Assembly: GCF_902459685.1 (NCBI RefSeq)
Contig: NZ_CABPSF010000003.1
Location: forward strand, 868,001-932,000
Source: Pandoraea iniqua
Lineage (GTDB): Bacteria; Pseudomonadota; Gammaproteobacteria; Burkholderiales; Burkholderiaceae
Length of the DNA: 64,000 nucleotides
Reading direction: 5' to 3'
Numbering within the stretch: position 1 is the first letter of the stretch; every line of letters starts with the position of its first letter. Positions 29,484 through 38,153 of the stretch are shown here, piece after piece. The notes under the pieces were generated by a model, which was given only the letters and a program-made list of their open reading frames with translations, ran no database searches and had not been told where the DNA came from. Both the position numbers and the translations under genes were made by a program.

Positions 29484-29729
29484 ATGAACGATGCACTTCA
29501 ACGACTCCGGTCGATCGGCACACAAGCGAGCATTGGTATCACGCTGGGTGCGGTGTCCTGCTTGGCCAAAGCAGCAGATGAGGGGGGTGGCGCCGACCTG
29601 TCCTCATTGACCGCCAACGTCAACATGGGCTCAACGACCACGGCAATCCTAGCCGTCGCGTTGTCGCTGGCTACTGTGTACGCAACGCTACGCGGCGCAA
29701 AGATCGTGCTCGCAGTCATCAAGGGGTAA
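29484..29729 (+). CDS. major coat protein (pVIII-type)
   Basis: Main virion protein of the filament. From ATG 29484 (GAGGGA site 8 bases upstream) the 81-residue precursor has a signal peptide ending near LAKAA, a short acidic mature N-terminus (DEGGGADLSSL), a hydrophobic span TTTAILAVALSLATVYATL and a basic C-terminus RGAKIVLAVIKG, exactly the pVIII architecture. A strong hairpin follows the stop. Confidence 0.9.
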   Translation: MNDALQRLRSIGTQASIGITLGAVSCLAKAADEGGGADLSSLTANVNMGSTTTAILAVALSLATVYATLRGAKIVLAVIKG

Positions 29730-29738
29730 TCGCCGCGC

Positions 29739-29779
29739 GTGGCCGAGTGCCCTATCGCGCGTATCGATCACTCGGCCAC
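29739..29779 (+). terminator. large hairpin after the major coat gene
   Basis: Perfect 11 bp stem GTGGCCGAGTG / CACTCGGCCAC with a 19-base loop, 10 bp after the coat-protein stop. It has no T run, so it may reduce readthrough or stabilise the coat mRNA, as the terminator after gene VIII does in Ff phages. Confidence 0.55.
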
Positions 29780-29826
29780 AAAAAGCAGCATGCGGCATCA
29801 CCCACAACCACTCGCTGGAGCACGCC

Positions 29827-29913
29827 GTGTCGACGCAAGAACTGTGGAATCTGTCTTTCTTCGCGTGGGGAATCGTGTGCGGTTGGGCTGTCGTCCAAGG
29901 CCTGAGGGGGTAG
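29827..29913 (+). CDS. 28-residue membrane protein, candidate pVII/pIX-type minor coat
   Basis: A tiny gene starting at GTG 29827 with GGAG 8 bases upstream. The product MSTQELWNLSFFAWGIVCGW and a short VVQGLRG end is a single hydrophobic span with a basic tail, the size and nature of filamentous phage end-cap proteins. It stops 2 bp before the adsorption-protein ATG. No homology claimed. Confidence 0.6.
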   Translation: MSTQELWNLSFFAWGIVCGWAVVQGLRG

Positions 29914-29915
29914 CG

Positions 29916-31580
29916 ATGAAACGAACGATAGTGACTCTAGTGCTAATGACTGTATTGGTACACCAACCAGCCATACCGCAAGCGCTCCCGGTGGCGAAAT
30001 TCGCCATAAATCGTGCCATAGCAGGCGTTCTTACGAGAGTTGCAACATCCCGTGGTTTTGCTGCTAACGATCCGAGAGTGATCGCAACGCTGGAAGCGAT
30101 CTCATCGGTAAGCACGGAGCTCAACGTCGTCGCAACTGCCGCCGGAATCGGGTTGTCTCTCTTAGGGGCTCCTGTATGGCTGACGATCATCGCGGGACTT
30201 GGCCTCGCATCCGCAGATGTGCCATTCATCGTTGCAAAGCTGGGGGATGCTGAAGTCGAAATCGCGCAAACATACCTAGGTGAGGTGGCGCTTACGAGCA
30301 CTATCCCTCCTGACAAGCCCATCACCCTACCGCGCTACCCTGAGTTTGAGCCCCCCACCGATTGGTTGGGCTTTTTTGAAGAGCCCAGGCGACTCGGAGC
30401 GCACATTTATAGAACGCCCGCTTGCTCATACAGCGCTCCTCAGGATGTATGCCGCGAATTTCCACTGCTGCCGCCAGTCTCCACTGGCATTGCCCTCAGG
30501 CATCCGGAGTACGCCCTTGAAATCCCGTTCATATCGATTTCCGAGCTTGAAGACCTGCGAACTCGCTGGATATTTGATCCGGGGGATCCAGATCCTCAAC
30601 TAAAGATCATCTATAAGCTCGATGAAATTGGCGACGCGCGCTATTACGAACGGATGTGGACTAACAAGGCATGGCCTTGCATTAAGAGCGTTCCTTCATC
30701 CTGTCCTGCCAAGTATCAATGGGTGACGATGGAGCTAAATCTCGATTTGTTCGACATCACCCTCGACGGGTATCACGGACGCCCGCGAATCACGACGCGA
30801 ACGGTGTATTCCAATCTGGATGATGTGCAGGTCGGCATGAATAGCAACTTCTCAAAGATGCCGCTCAGCCCCCAGACACTGGCAAACATCGTCGATGAAG
30901 TATGGCTGCGAGCGGCAGAGTTGCCCCACTACGTGGGCATGCCATATCGAGAGTCCGAACCCGTTACCGAAGAGGACGTGGAGATATGGGTAAAGGCGAA
31001 CCCTCAGCAGATGCCGTATATCGGCGATGTGTTCGAACCGGCCAATGATCCGGACGAGGAGAGAGTCACGATTTCCCCACGCATTCGTCCAAGAGAGGAC
31101 CCCGCGCCACAGACTGATCCTGAAATTAATCCACGCGCCGACCCGGTGGCGACGCCCGTGACGAATCCGAAACCTGCTCTCGATCCCGAAAATAAGACTG
31201 ATCCTGATCCCAACCAAAACAAGAATCCCCAAGGCGCACAGGACGTCAATGTCATCAACCGTCCAACCGTTGATATCGGCAACCGCGTCAAGGTCGATAT
31301 CGACGTAGGTGACACCCCGAAAGTGGGCGAGCCGAAACTAGAGAAAACGCCAACCGCGAAGATGATTGTCGAGCCAATTCTGGGCCTGACGTCCGACTTC
31401 AAGTCCTGGTCAATGCCTTCACACGGGGCAAGCTGCCCACGTACATCGCTCCACGTTTTCGATCACACCATCGCCATCGACGCGCATTGCGATATTGCCG
31501 AGCGCGTCGCGCCACAACTTCGTCAAGCCATGCTCGCTGCGTTCGCTGTCATGGCACTTTTGATAGTGCTTTCCGCTTGA
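29916..31580 (+). CDS. adsorption/minor coat protein (pIII-like, TspB-related C-terminus)
   Basis: Virion tip protein that should bind the host receptor. From ATG 29916 it has a signal peptide MKRTIVTLVLMTVLVHQPAI, a hydrophobic region near residues 60-90, a middle domain with several Cys and a Asp/Pro/Asn-rich linker (around residues 385-450, DPEINPRADP and similar), and a C-terminal domain CPRTSLHVFDHTIAIDAHC followed by a final membrane span (AAFAVMALLIVLSA). The linker plus C-terminal anchor is typical of pIII. 554 residues. The frame runs on upstream but would overlap the small coat gene. Confidence 0.8.
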   Translation: MKRTIVTLVLMTVLVHQPAIPQALPVAKFAINRAIAGVLTRVATSRGFAANDPRVIATLEAISSVSTELNVVATAAGIGLSLLGAPVWLTIIAGLGLASADVPFIVAKLGDAEVEIAQTYLGEVALTSTIPPDKPITLPRYPEFEPPTDWLGFFEEPRRLGAHIYRTPACSYSAPQDVCREFPLLPPVSTGIALRHPEYALEIPFISISELEDLRTRWIFDPGDPDPQLKIIYKLDEIGDARYYERMWTNKAWPCIKSVPSSCPAKYQWVTMELNLDLFDITLDGYHGRPRITTRTVYSNLDDVQVGMNSNFSKMPLSPQTLANIVDEVWLRAAELPHYVGMPYRESEPVTEEDVEIWVKANPQQMPYIGDVFEPANDPDEERVTISPRIRPREDPAPQTDPEINPRADPVATPVTNPKPALDPENKTDPDPNQNKNPQGAQDVNVINRPTVDIGNRVKVDIDVGDTPKVGEPKLEKTPTAKMIVEPILGLTSDFKSWSMPSHGASCPRTSLHVFDHTIAIDAHCDIAERVAPQLRQAMLAAFAVMALLIVLSA

Positions 31581-31587
31581 GGTCTCC

Positions 31588-31887
31588 ATGCCACTGTTTG
31601 CCATTCTCGCGAGTGTCCTGAATACCCTGCTGGGCTTCATGTTCCGTTCGGCGGTGATCAAGTGGGCGACCTTCTTCGCGCTCTGGTACGTCGTCACTGA
31701 GTTCATCGATGTTATCAAATCCGGAAACTTGATTCCGAAGGTGTCCGGGCTCAATGAAGCACTGTCGGGCATCCCTACCGGCGTCTGGTACTGGCTCGAT
31801 CTATTCGCCGTCTCTCAGGGGGGCCCAATGATCATTAGTGCGATTGCAGCGCGCTTCCTGATCCGACGCCTGCCTCTAATCGGATAA
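31588..31887 (+). CDS. minor coat protein, DUF2523 family (pVI-like)
   Basis: A 99-residue membrane protein with two or more hydrophobic segments: FAILASVLNTLLGFMF, ATFFALWYVVTEFIDV, and a C-terminal MIISAIAARFLIRRLPLIG. The spacer NEALSGIPTGVWYWLDLF matches the DUF2523 family, found immediately before zot-type genes in many inoviruses. 7 bp behind the adsorption gene and 5 bp before zot. Confidence 0.85.
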   Translation: MPLFAILASVLNTLLGFMFRSAVIKWATFFALWYVVTEFIDVIKSGNLIPKVSGLNEALSGIPTGVWYWLDLFAVSQGGPMIISAIAARFLIRRLPLIG

Positions 31888-31892
31888 TCGCC

Positions 31893-32954
31893 ATGGCTAT
31901 CAATGCTTACACCGGCTTGATGGGTTCAGGAAAGAGCTATGAAGTCGTCAGCAGCGTCATCGTGCCCGCCGTACTGGCTGGCCGACGTGTGGTGACCAAC
32001 ATCGACGGCATCAACCCAGAAGCCATCTATGCCTACTGCACGGATGTTAAGAAAGCCAATGTAGCGACGCTCGGCCCGGTGATTCCGATCTCGAACACGG
32101 ATGTCCTCAAGGACGGCTTCTTTCCCGACGAAACGAAGCCCGATGCTGAGTCACTCGTCAAAGCTGGCGACCTTGTGGCGATCGATGAAGCCTGGGAGTT
32201 TTGGTCTGTCTCGCATAAGATCAGCCCCGAGCACATGCGATTCTTTCGAATGCATCGCCACTACGTGGATCCGGAAACCGGATTGTCGTGTGACGTCGCG
32301 TTGATGATTCAATCGATCACCGATCTGCACCGGCAATTGCGCTCTGTGATCGAGGTCACCTTTGTGACGAAGAAGCTCAAAGAGTTGGGGCTAGGCAATC
32401 GGTATCGCGTCGAGATGTTCGGTGGCGGCAGAATCACCAAAGCCGCACGATTTGGGACCACGACAACGACGTACGACAAGGCGATATTTCCGCTCTATCA
32501 ATCGTATGCGGGCGGAAGCGGAAAAGAGCGTGCCATTGATGCACGCCAGAACATGCTGCGAAACCCAAAGCTATGGATGACAGCCGTTCTCTTCCTTGCG
32601 TGCTGGATCGGCGTAGGCATGTTCCTCTGGCGGTTCTTCCATCCCCAATCGCCGGAGAAGCCCGCGGCAAACTCGGTTTCACTGGATCGCGCTCCATCTG
32701 CGCTAGTGAACGTCACATCGGAGCTCGCGCCACATCCGCAGATCTTCAGCGAAAAGTGGCGAATTGCAGGACGGTATTCGATCGCCGGGAGGCGATATGT
32801 GGCGCTGAGCGACAACTCAGGCCGGCTACGCATTGAACCCTCAACGATGTTCGGTAATACCGGCCTCGCGATCATTGGCGAAATCGATGGTCAACAGGTC
32901 AGCCCTTGGTCGGGCCAGAAGCCATCGTCCCGCGCCTTTGGAGCGGCACCGTGA
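31893..32954 (+). CDS. zot: phage assembly ATPase, Zot domain (pI-like)
   Basis: Inner-membrane ATPase that drives filamentous phage assembly and extrusion. Walker A at GLMGSGKS (residues 8-15), Walker B LVAIDEAWEFW, and one membrane span (MTAVLFLACWIGVGMFLW, around residue 230) with a C-terminal periplasmic tail. The name comes from the cholera phage protein; here it is a phage morphogenesis gene and no toxin activity is implied. Overlaps the secretin gene by 4 bp. Confidence 0.93.
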   Translation: MAINAYTGLMGSGKSYEVVSSVIVPAVLAGRRVVTNIDGINPEAIYAYCTDVKKANVATLGPVIPISNTDVLKDGFFPDETKPDAESLVKAGDLVAIDEAWEFWSVSHKISPEHMRFFRMHRHYVDPETGLSCDVALMIQSITDLHRQLRSVIEVTFVTKKLKELGLGNRYRVEMFGGGRITKAARFGTTTTTYDKAIFPLYQSYAGGSGKERAIDARQNMLRNPKLWMTAVLFLACWIGVGMFLWRFFHPQSPEKPAANSVSLDRAPSALVNVTSELAPHPQIFSEKWRIAGRYSIAGRRYVALSDNSGRLRIEPSTMFGNTGLAIIGEIDGQQVSPWSGQKPSSRAFGAAP

Positions 32955-34633
32955 AGCGCATTTGTGCCGGCGCGATTCTGATTGCTACCACTCAGGCGTT
33001 TGCGGACCATCCACATATCCTGCCCGCGTCCATCGATTACCGAGGCCCTGCCCTGCACGACGACGGGCCGTCCACGGGTGAAAACATTGAACGACGCCAT
33101 GCGCTCGGTTGGAACGGAGATGATGTATCAATACCGCAATCGAACCGATCAAAGGCATCCGGAAAATTCGACTTTCAGTTCGTCAACGTCGCGCAGCTCG
33201 TTTCCTTGCTCTACGTCGAGGCGCTCAAGTCGCCGTATGTAATCTCTCCGGAAGTGCTGGATGACCAAAGAATGGTGTCGATACGGTTCGACACACGCCG
33301 AGGCGACCTACGCAAATTTCTGGAGGTATTTCTCGACTCTCTCGGGCTCAGCATCGAGAAGCGTCGGGGCGTCGACTTTGTATTCAAGCGGCCCCCCATT
33401 GGCACCGTCTCGACTCCTCAATCCACCTACGTCTATCGCTCCCAATACAGAGACACGTCCTATCTAGCGAATCTTGTCAGGCCGGTATTCCGAGGACAGT
33501 TCACCGTCAATCGTGAAGTATCGACGCCATCGCATGGTCGAGCCAGTGGAGACGTGCCTGACGGATCCGCTGCCACGCTCATTGATCAAAAGGGCGACAC
33601 GCTTGTATTCCGTGGAACGGCAGCAGAGATTTTGACGCTCCAACAGCTATTGCCCCAGGTCGACACGCCCGTCGGAGAGGTTGCCGTGCGCGCAACGGCC
33701 TACGAGGTGACACAAGGTACCGAGCATGGCTCCGCGTTTCAACTTGCACTCGATCTGCTCTCCAAAGGGTTGGGACTATCTGTGCACGTGACAGGCGAGA
33801 GGTTAGGCAACGCTATTCATATCAAAGCAGGCGACCTCGACACGGTATTCTCCGCGCTGTCGAAAGACACCCGATTCCAGGTCATCAACAGCCCCAACTT
33901 GCGAATCCGATCCGGCGCGCGCGGAAAGCTGACGATTGGACAAAAGGTGCCCATATTGAAATCAGTGTCCTACCCTCGCGGTGGCGGTGAACCTGTGCAG
34001 TCGGTGGAGTACCACTCGTCCGGAGTCATCTTCGAGTTGAAGCCGACGGTAAAAGACTGCGTTATCGATCTGCACGTTTCGCAGCAAATCAGCGACTTCG
34101 TGAAAACGACGACGGGGGTCAACAAGTCTCCGACGCTTAATACCCGCGAAGTCAGCACGGAGATCAGCTTGCAGGAAAACGAGATCATCCTGATTGGCGG
34201 CCTGACAACCAACAAAGAAGCCGACAACGAGACAGGGTTGTCTTTCCTGCCCAAATTCTTCAGCAGCCGGTCAGATACAGCGTCAAATACGGAAATCCTG
34301 CTCGTGCTCCAAGTTGAACGCGTCGCGCCGTCTAGCGTCGGGAGTGTCGGCGCCGATATCGGAGCCAAGAGATCCCAGGAGAGCATCTGCGACGTCAGGG
34401 CCGTTGACGCGCGGCTCAGCGCGGCCCGCGCGACCGAGCAGCGGGTAGCACCACTAGCGCGGATCGAAGCAGCGCCGCCGGCTTCACAGCCCCTTGCTGG
34501 AAGCCGACTTTCCGACCTCGCTCGCGAAGCGGCAGAGATTGAGGAAGAAACGACGCTTCGCGCGACCGCCGCCGCCCGCAGGGGCGAGGACGGCGGGGGC
34601 GCGCGAAGCGCGTCCCTATACTTGTATCAGTAA
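32951..34633 (+). CDS. outer-membrane secretin (pIV-like)
   Basis: Multimeric outer-membrane channel for phage exit. The start is GTG 32951 (GTGA overlap with zot) giving a signal peptide MKRICAGAILIATTQAFA; the frame is open 45 bases further upstream inside zot. Domains: N0/N1-like (FVNVAQLVSLLYVEALKSPY, shortened), then the secretin core with GQKVPILKSVSYPRGGGEPV, SGVIFELKPTV and ENEIILIGGLTTNKE. After the core comes an unusual Ala/Arg/Glu-rich tail of about 110 residues. 560 residues. Confidence 0.9.
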   Translation: MKRICAGAILIATTQAFADHPHILPASIDYRGPALHDDGPSTGENIERRHALGWNGDDVSIPQSNRSKASGKFDFQFVNVAQLVSLLYVEALKSPYVISPEVLDDQRMVSIRFDTRRGDLRKFLEVFLDSLGLSIEKRRGVDFVFKRPPIGTVSTPQSTYVYRSQYRDTSYLANLVRPVFRGQFTVNREVSTPSHGRASGDVPDGSAATLIDQKGDTLVFRGTAAEILTLQQLLPQVDTPVGEVAVRATAYEVTQGTEHGSAFQLALDLLSKGLGLSVHVTGERLGNAIHIKAGDLDTVFSALSKDTRFQVINSPNLRIRSGARGKLTIGQKVPILKSVSYPRGGGEPVQSVEYHSSGVIFELKPTVKDCVIDLHVSQQISDFVKTTTGVNKSPTLNTREVSTEISLQENEIILIGGLTTNKEADNETGLSFLPKFFSSRSDTASNTEILLVLQVERVAPSSVGSVGADIGAKRSQESICDVRAVDARLSAARATEQRVAPLARIEAAPPASQPLAGSRLSDLAREAAEIEEETTLRATAAARRGEDGGGARSASLYLYQ

Positions 34634-34688
34634 CACTTAACGTACAGGGATCCAGCAACAAAAACTCACAGCCTGAGCAAGCCCCCCC

Positions 34689-34725
34689 GGAATATCGACA
34701 TTCCCAATCAATCAAGTTGGATTGA
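34689..34725. repeat. two adjacent inverted repeats between secretin and replication genes
   Basis: GGAAT-ATCGAC-ATTCC (34689-34704) and TCAATC-AAGTTG-GATTGA (34708-34725), in a 125 bp spacer just before the replication gene. Hairpins here could be part of the nicking origin used by the HUH protein or a transcription attenuator. Confidence 0.5.
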
Positions 34726-34758
34726 GGGCGATAGTGCAAACATCAACCGGGAGTTGCC

Positions 34759-35538
34759 ATGCATGAACCGGGTCTTATGGATTTCTCACCCTTTCGACGT
34801 GAATGGGTGGTCAGAGGACGTAACTTTGGCGATGGTCAGGTCGAGGTCACGGCTATCCGCTTTGACCGTTACGTCGGTGCTCAGGGCTTGAGCACGATGC
34901 CAAAGGCAAAACGTGGAGAATCGCAGAACACGGAAGACAGTCGGATGTCCGCGGCGAAACGCGCCAAGCAGCAGGTCAGATTACGCTGCAAGGCGATAGG
35001 CGCGGATCGGATGATTACGCTGACCTACCGCGAGAACATGCTGGATAAGGATCGGCTGAAGCACGATTTCGACTCGCTTCGCCGTCGCTTGGGAAAGGTG
35101 ATGGACTTTCGGTATGTGGCCGTAGCTGAGAGGCAGAAGCGCGGCGCGTGGCATCTACACATCGCAGTCCGAGGTCGACAGAATTACAGGATGCTACGCT
35201 CGATCTGGTTGACCATCGTTGGCGACGACAACGGCTTTGTCCAGGTACGAAATCCGTTCCGTGAGAAAGGCCTTCGTCACAAGCTCGCCTCCTACCTCAG
35301 CAAGTACATCACCAAAGACTTCGCCGAACACTCGCTTAACGAGAAGCGATATTGGACGAGCAAATGCGTTGAGATCCGTGAGCGCCACGCGATCGCACAC
35401 TTGCTGTCTGACGATCCGACGAATGCCATCGTGACTGCATTCGAAGCAGCACAGCTAGCGGGCGCGCCCCTGGACAGGTGCCAAACATTTTGGAGCCAGG
35501 AACTTGGCTGCTTTTGGTTAGCAACTCGGGAGAACTGA
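34759..35538 (+). CDS. rolling-circle replication initiator (HUH endonuclease, pII-like)
   Basis: Nicks the phage origin to start rolling-circle replication. HUH features: motif 1 MITLTYREN (residues 85-93), metal-binding WHLHIAV (His132-x-His134) and the tyrosine motif SYLSKYITK with Tyr179 and Tyr183, two tyrosines four apart on a helix. 259 residues. The N-terminal 60 residues are basic. It follows the secretin by 125 bp of hairpin-containing DNA and precedes an AlpA-like gene by 1 bp. Confidence 0.85.
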   Translation: MHEPGLMDFSPFRREWVVRGRNFGDGQVEVTAIRFDRYVGAQGLSTMPKAKRGESQNTEDSRMSAAKRAKQQVRLRCKAIGADRMITLTYRENMLDKDRLKHDFDSLRRRLGKVMDFRYVAVAERQKRGAWHLHIAVRGRQNYRMLRSIWLTIVGDDNGFVQVRNPFREKGLRHKLASYLSKYITKDFAEHSLNEKRYWTSKCVEIRERHAIAHLLSDDPTNAIVTAFEAAQLAGAPLDRCQTFWSQELGCFWLATREN

Positions 35539-35539
35539 T

Positions 35540-35908
35540 ATGGAAAACACATCCGATCCAAGGCAACTACCCTTTGACTCAGAAATCGAAATGGTTTGTC
35601 TAGTTGAACGCATAGCGCATGCTATAGCTGATCGCATGATTCCTCCCGTTCCGGTCTCAAGCCAACTTTGGAATGGGAGGCTAATTGGGGCCTATTTACA
35701 ACGCTCACCGGCCGTCGTGCTTGAGCGTATCGTCACCCTTCCCGGCTTCCCTGCTCCCATTCGCCTTCCTTCAACACGGGCGAAACCGAAAGACGAAATT
35801 GAATCGCCAAAATTGACCACTGGGCAGCCGCTTTGGAAGGCGACCGAAGTCATCCGGTGGGCCGAGTCTCATCAACACAAGCACGTTGGTCGCCCACGAA
35901 AAAGCTAA
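35540..35908 (+). CDS. AlpA-like / MerR-type winged HTH protein
   Basis: A 122-residue protein in the phage operon. Central stretch GAYLQRSPAVVLERIVTLPG then FPAPIRLPSTRAK and PLWKATEVIRWAESHQHKHV fits the AlpA/excisionase pattern (site-recognition helix, 'FP.pirl' wing, then a Trp-containing helix). Ends with GRPRKS, an AT-hook-like tail. Possible roles: regulation of the phage or of island excision. Function inferred from pattern and place. Confidence 0.6.
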   Translation: MENTSDPRQLPFDSEIEMVCLVERIAHAIADRMIPPVPVSSQLWNGRLIGAYLQRSPAVVLERIVTLPGFPAPIRLPSTRAKPKDEIESPKLTTGQPLWKATEVIRWAESHQHKHVGRPRKS

Positions 35909-36454
35909 CCTAAATCCGCACGCCATGCCCACCTTTAGGCAGACACGTTTGCTCCGAGCAAGTGGCCCTTACGTTTGCTCTGGCTTCCCCAATGCGCGTG
36001 GAACAAACCCGCATCGACAATCCGCTCGACATTGTCCTCGCGCCCAATGTAGCGAGAAACAAAAGGCATCTCACGTTGGCTGCTATCTCGCTATTTCGAT
36101 CGTTGAATGAACGTGATACATCATCGTCTGTGACGTTTTGGTAAGCGCACGCTCCGGGGGTGGGCGTGGGCCACTGACACGCCATGTTCGCGTCTTTTCC
36201 GATTACATTGGTGGCGGGTCGATGTTGACTCCGAATGCGAGTCCAAAAGCTGCTTGTAATCGGCGGTCATTCAGCTTGAGCTCAATTCGATACGAATAGA
36301 TATTTGCTGCTCTGTCCTCTTTTCGCAACCAGATTTCGGACGAAATGCGCAATAATTTTTGCCCGCCCAAGGTTCGCGCCTTTTTTTTGGGCGCTCTCTA
36401 AAATATGCATAGATGGCCCCATGGGGCCGTCTATTAACTATTAGGCAATACAAG
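35909..36454. other. 546 bp spacer between the prophage and the HEPN-like gene
   Basis: No recognised plus-strand gene. Contains the inverted repeat ACATTG-N10-CAATGT (about 36028-36049), a GC palindrome GGCCCCATGGGGCC (36414-36427), a T8 run flanked by GCGCC/GGGCGC near 36380-36400, and a possible minus-strand mini-gene at 36203-36370. May include phage origin or terminator sequences. Confidence 0.4.
36203..36370 (-). CDS. possible small protein or gene remnant
   Basis: A 55-codon minus-strand frame starting at TTG with AAGG 8 bases upstream. The product (KLLRISSEIWLRKEDRAAN, then ELKLNDRRLQAAFGLAFGV) has plausible amphipathic character but no recognised family. It could be a remnant; low confidence. 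Confidence 0.22.
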   Translation of the reverse strand: MGGQKLLRISSEIWLRKEDRAANIYSYRIELKLNDRRLQAAFGLAFGVNIDPPPM

Positions 36455-37141
36455 ATGCAGATCAACCCTTCCGTCCATCGCATTCTCTCGCTTGCCTTGG
36501 CAGTCATCAGAGGCTTCTTTTGGCCAGTTGCGATTGCGCTTGCAATCGTGGCGTGGGGTGCGTTCGCACCTTGGCAGCCTTCGAATGACATAAAGGACAA
36601 GGTCAAGGCTTTTTTTGCAATCCTGTTCTTCATCATGTTCTTTTTCGGCCAATACAAGCGCGTCGAGAAGCAAACAGATGACAAGGACTCATTTAAAAGC
36701 GTGAACGAGAAACTGCTGTCGCTGCAAGAACTCGTACGCAAAATTCGACCTGCTGATCACCCGGAGACTCCCACACCGTCTCAAATTTCTGTTGGCGATG
36801 CTAGCTCCCTTCTAGTCGAATCAAGAGCCCTTTTGAAATCTGGGCATACGCTCGCCGCGCTACTTCAAGGTGGCGTAGCTTTCGAACACGCACTAAGGGC
36901 TTTTGCACGTCATCTCAAAGGCGACGAGTCTGCAGCACTCCCTCTACACCAACTAATTCGCCACGTGGTTCCACAAGAAATGATGGGCGAACTGCACGCG
37001 TTAAGGCAAATTCGAAATCGGTTGACGCACATTTCAGAAGCCGAGCTGTCAGACCTGCCAGATGCGAACAGAGTTTTGGATGGTTACGAGTGGGCTGTGG
37101 CGGAACTGGGGAATATGGTGAGGCGTGATGAAGCTGCCTAG
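36455..37141 (+). CDS. membrane-anchored HEPN-like protein, possible defence effector
   Basis: A 228-residue protein not assigned to a named family. Two N-terminal membrane segments (residues 11-37 and 50-66), a short polar linker, then a helical cytoplasmic domain (SLLVESRALLKSGHTLAALL, HALRAFARHLKG) ending with RQIRNRLTHISE. The R-N-R-L-T-H pattern (Arg187-x4-His192) is the HEPN RNase signature. ATG 36455 chosen; ATG 36413 would add 14 residues. It lies in a defence island next to a DUF4145 pseudogene, also HEPN-fold. Function inferred. Confidence 0.6.
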   Translation: MQINPSVHRILSLALAVIRGFFWPVAIALAIVAWGAFAPWQPSNDIKDKVKAFFAILFFIMFFFGQYKRVEKQTDDKDSFKSVNEKLLSLQELVRKIRPADHPETPTPSQISVGDASSLLVESRALLKSGHTLAALLQGGVAFEHALRAFARHLKGDESAALPLHQLIRHVVPQEMMGELHALRQIRNRLTHISEAELSDLPDANRVLDGYEWAVAELGNMVRRDEAA

Positions 37142-37343
37142 AAGGTCGTTTGAAACGGACACGCACAAACAGAGCAACGCACTACCCTTGCATATCGGCA
37201 AACTTCAACGTTGGATGTTTTTCGAATCAATGCCTGATGCTGAAGACCCAATGAAGGAGCCCCCTTTCCTGATTGGCCAGAATGGAAATGGTTTGATTCC
37301 GTCGAAGAGCCTCTGAAAGGAGCGGTAGTCAAAGTCCAGGAAA

Positions 37344-38137
37344 ATGAAGGCAATGAGGTCGGTGTCCTTCGCATCTCCTTCGGGACGAATTATGCTCATG
37401 TGCGAGTCTGTCACACAACAAGACAAAGGAAAAATGATAGCGGAACTGGTTGCCGATAGCCCTCGCTGCGGGGCTGGACTCATCACATTGGATTTAGCTG
37501 GCGAAAATTTTCTTCGAATCGAATACGGCTGGCAGACCTGGTATGAAGCGTTCTGCATTTGCCGGAAGTGCCACTACGACAGCATCATTATTTTGGCGCA
37601 AACCACAGACGCATCCCAGGTCGACGTTCGTAGGGTCGGTCTTGCGGGCATCCCCCGCTCCCTGAACGACTACTTTCGCGTTCAAGGATACCTAAGTCTT
37701 AAGGACGAAAAAGCCGAGCAGCCTCCAGAACACCTTCCGGCAGATATCGAAGCGGCGTTCAAGGAGGGCGGCACCTGCATGGCCGTGAAGTGCTACAACA
37801 CTGCGGGCGCAATGTTCCGGTTGTGCCTCGACTTTGCAACGAAATCGATGATGCCTGCCGACGATGTCGATGGCCTTACCAAACCAACACGCGGGAGCCT
37901 CGGGTTTCGGCTTGCGTGGCTCTTTGACACTGGAAGGTTGCCAGAAGCGTTGCGCGAGCTTGCGGCCCGTGTCAAGGACCTGGCAACGATGGCGCCCACG
38001 ATGGAACGCTGACGAAGGTGGATGCAGAGGACCTGCACGAATTTGCTTATGAGTTGCTCGAGCGTTTGTATACCGAGCCGAAGCGCCTTGATGCAGCCAA
38101 AGAGCGACGGGCGGCACCGCATAACGACATCGGGTAA
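37344..38137 (+). pseudogene. DUF4145 (HEPN-fold) gene with a -1 frameshift near the 3' end
   Basis: The open frame to 38012 ends with a nonsense tail, but shifting at about 37980 restores a family-like end: GNDGAHDGTLTKVDAEDL followed by EFAYELLERLYTEPKRLD and a stop at 38137. One base is missing in the CTG-GC stretch at about 37978-37984. The body matches DUF4145: AAFKEGGTCMAVKCYNTAGA, then LCLDFATKSMMP and LGFRLAWLFDTGRLPEAL. The conserved R-x-GN-x-AH signature lies at the break. Start uncertain (37344 or 37353). Sequencing error is possible. Confidence 0.7.
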
Positions 38138-38153
38138 CGTGTATCTACCAGCC

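Larger units (their letters stand above)
27541..35908 (+). mobile_element. filamentous phage (inovirus) prophage, near complete
   Basis: Gene order matches an inovirus genome: small early gene, repressor (opposite strand), ssDNA-binding protein, small proteins, major coat protein with signal peptide, minor coat/adsorption protein, DUF2523 minor coat, Zot-type assembly ATPase, secretin, HUH replication protein, AlpA-like regulator. No integrase lies within it and no dif-like XerCD site was recognised, so it appears to travel as island cargo. Ends are approximate. Confidence 0.85.

Noticed and set aside
31893-32954. Zot as an enterotoxin
   Set aside because: In this gene order it is the phage assembly ATPase; no evidence of toxin function.
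27112-36454. A dif-type XerCD site for the inovirus
   Set aside because: I looked for dif-like sequences around the phage module and saw none convincing; the island integrase explains integration.
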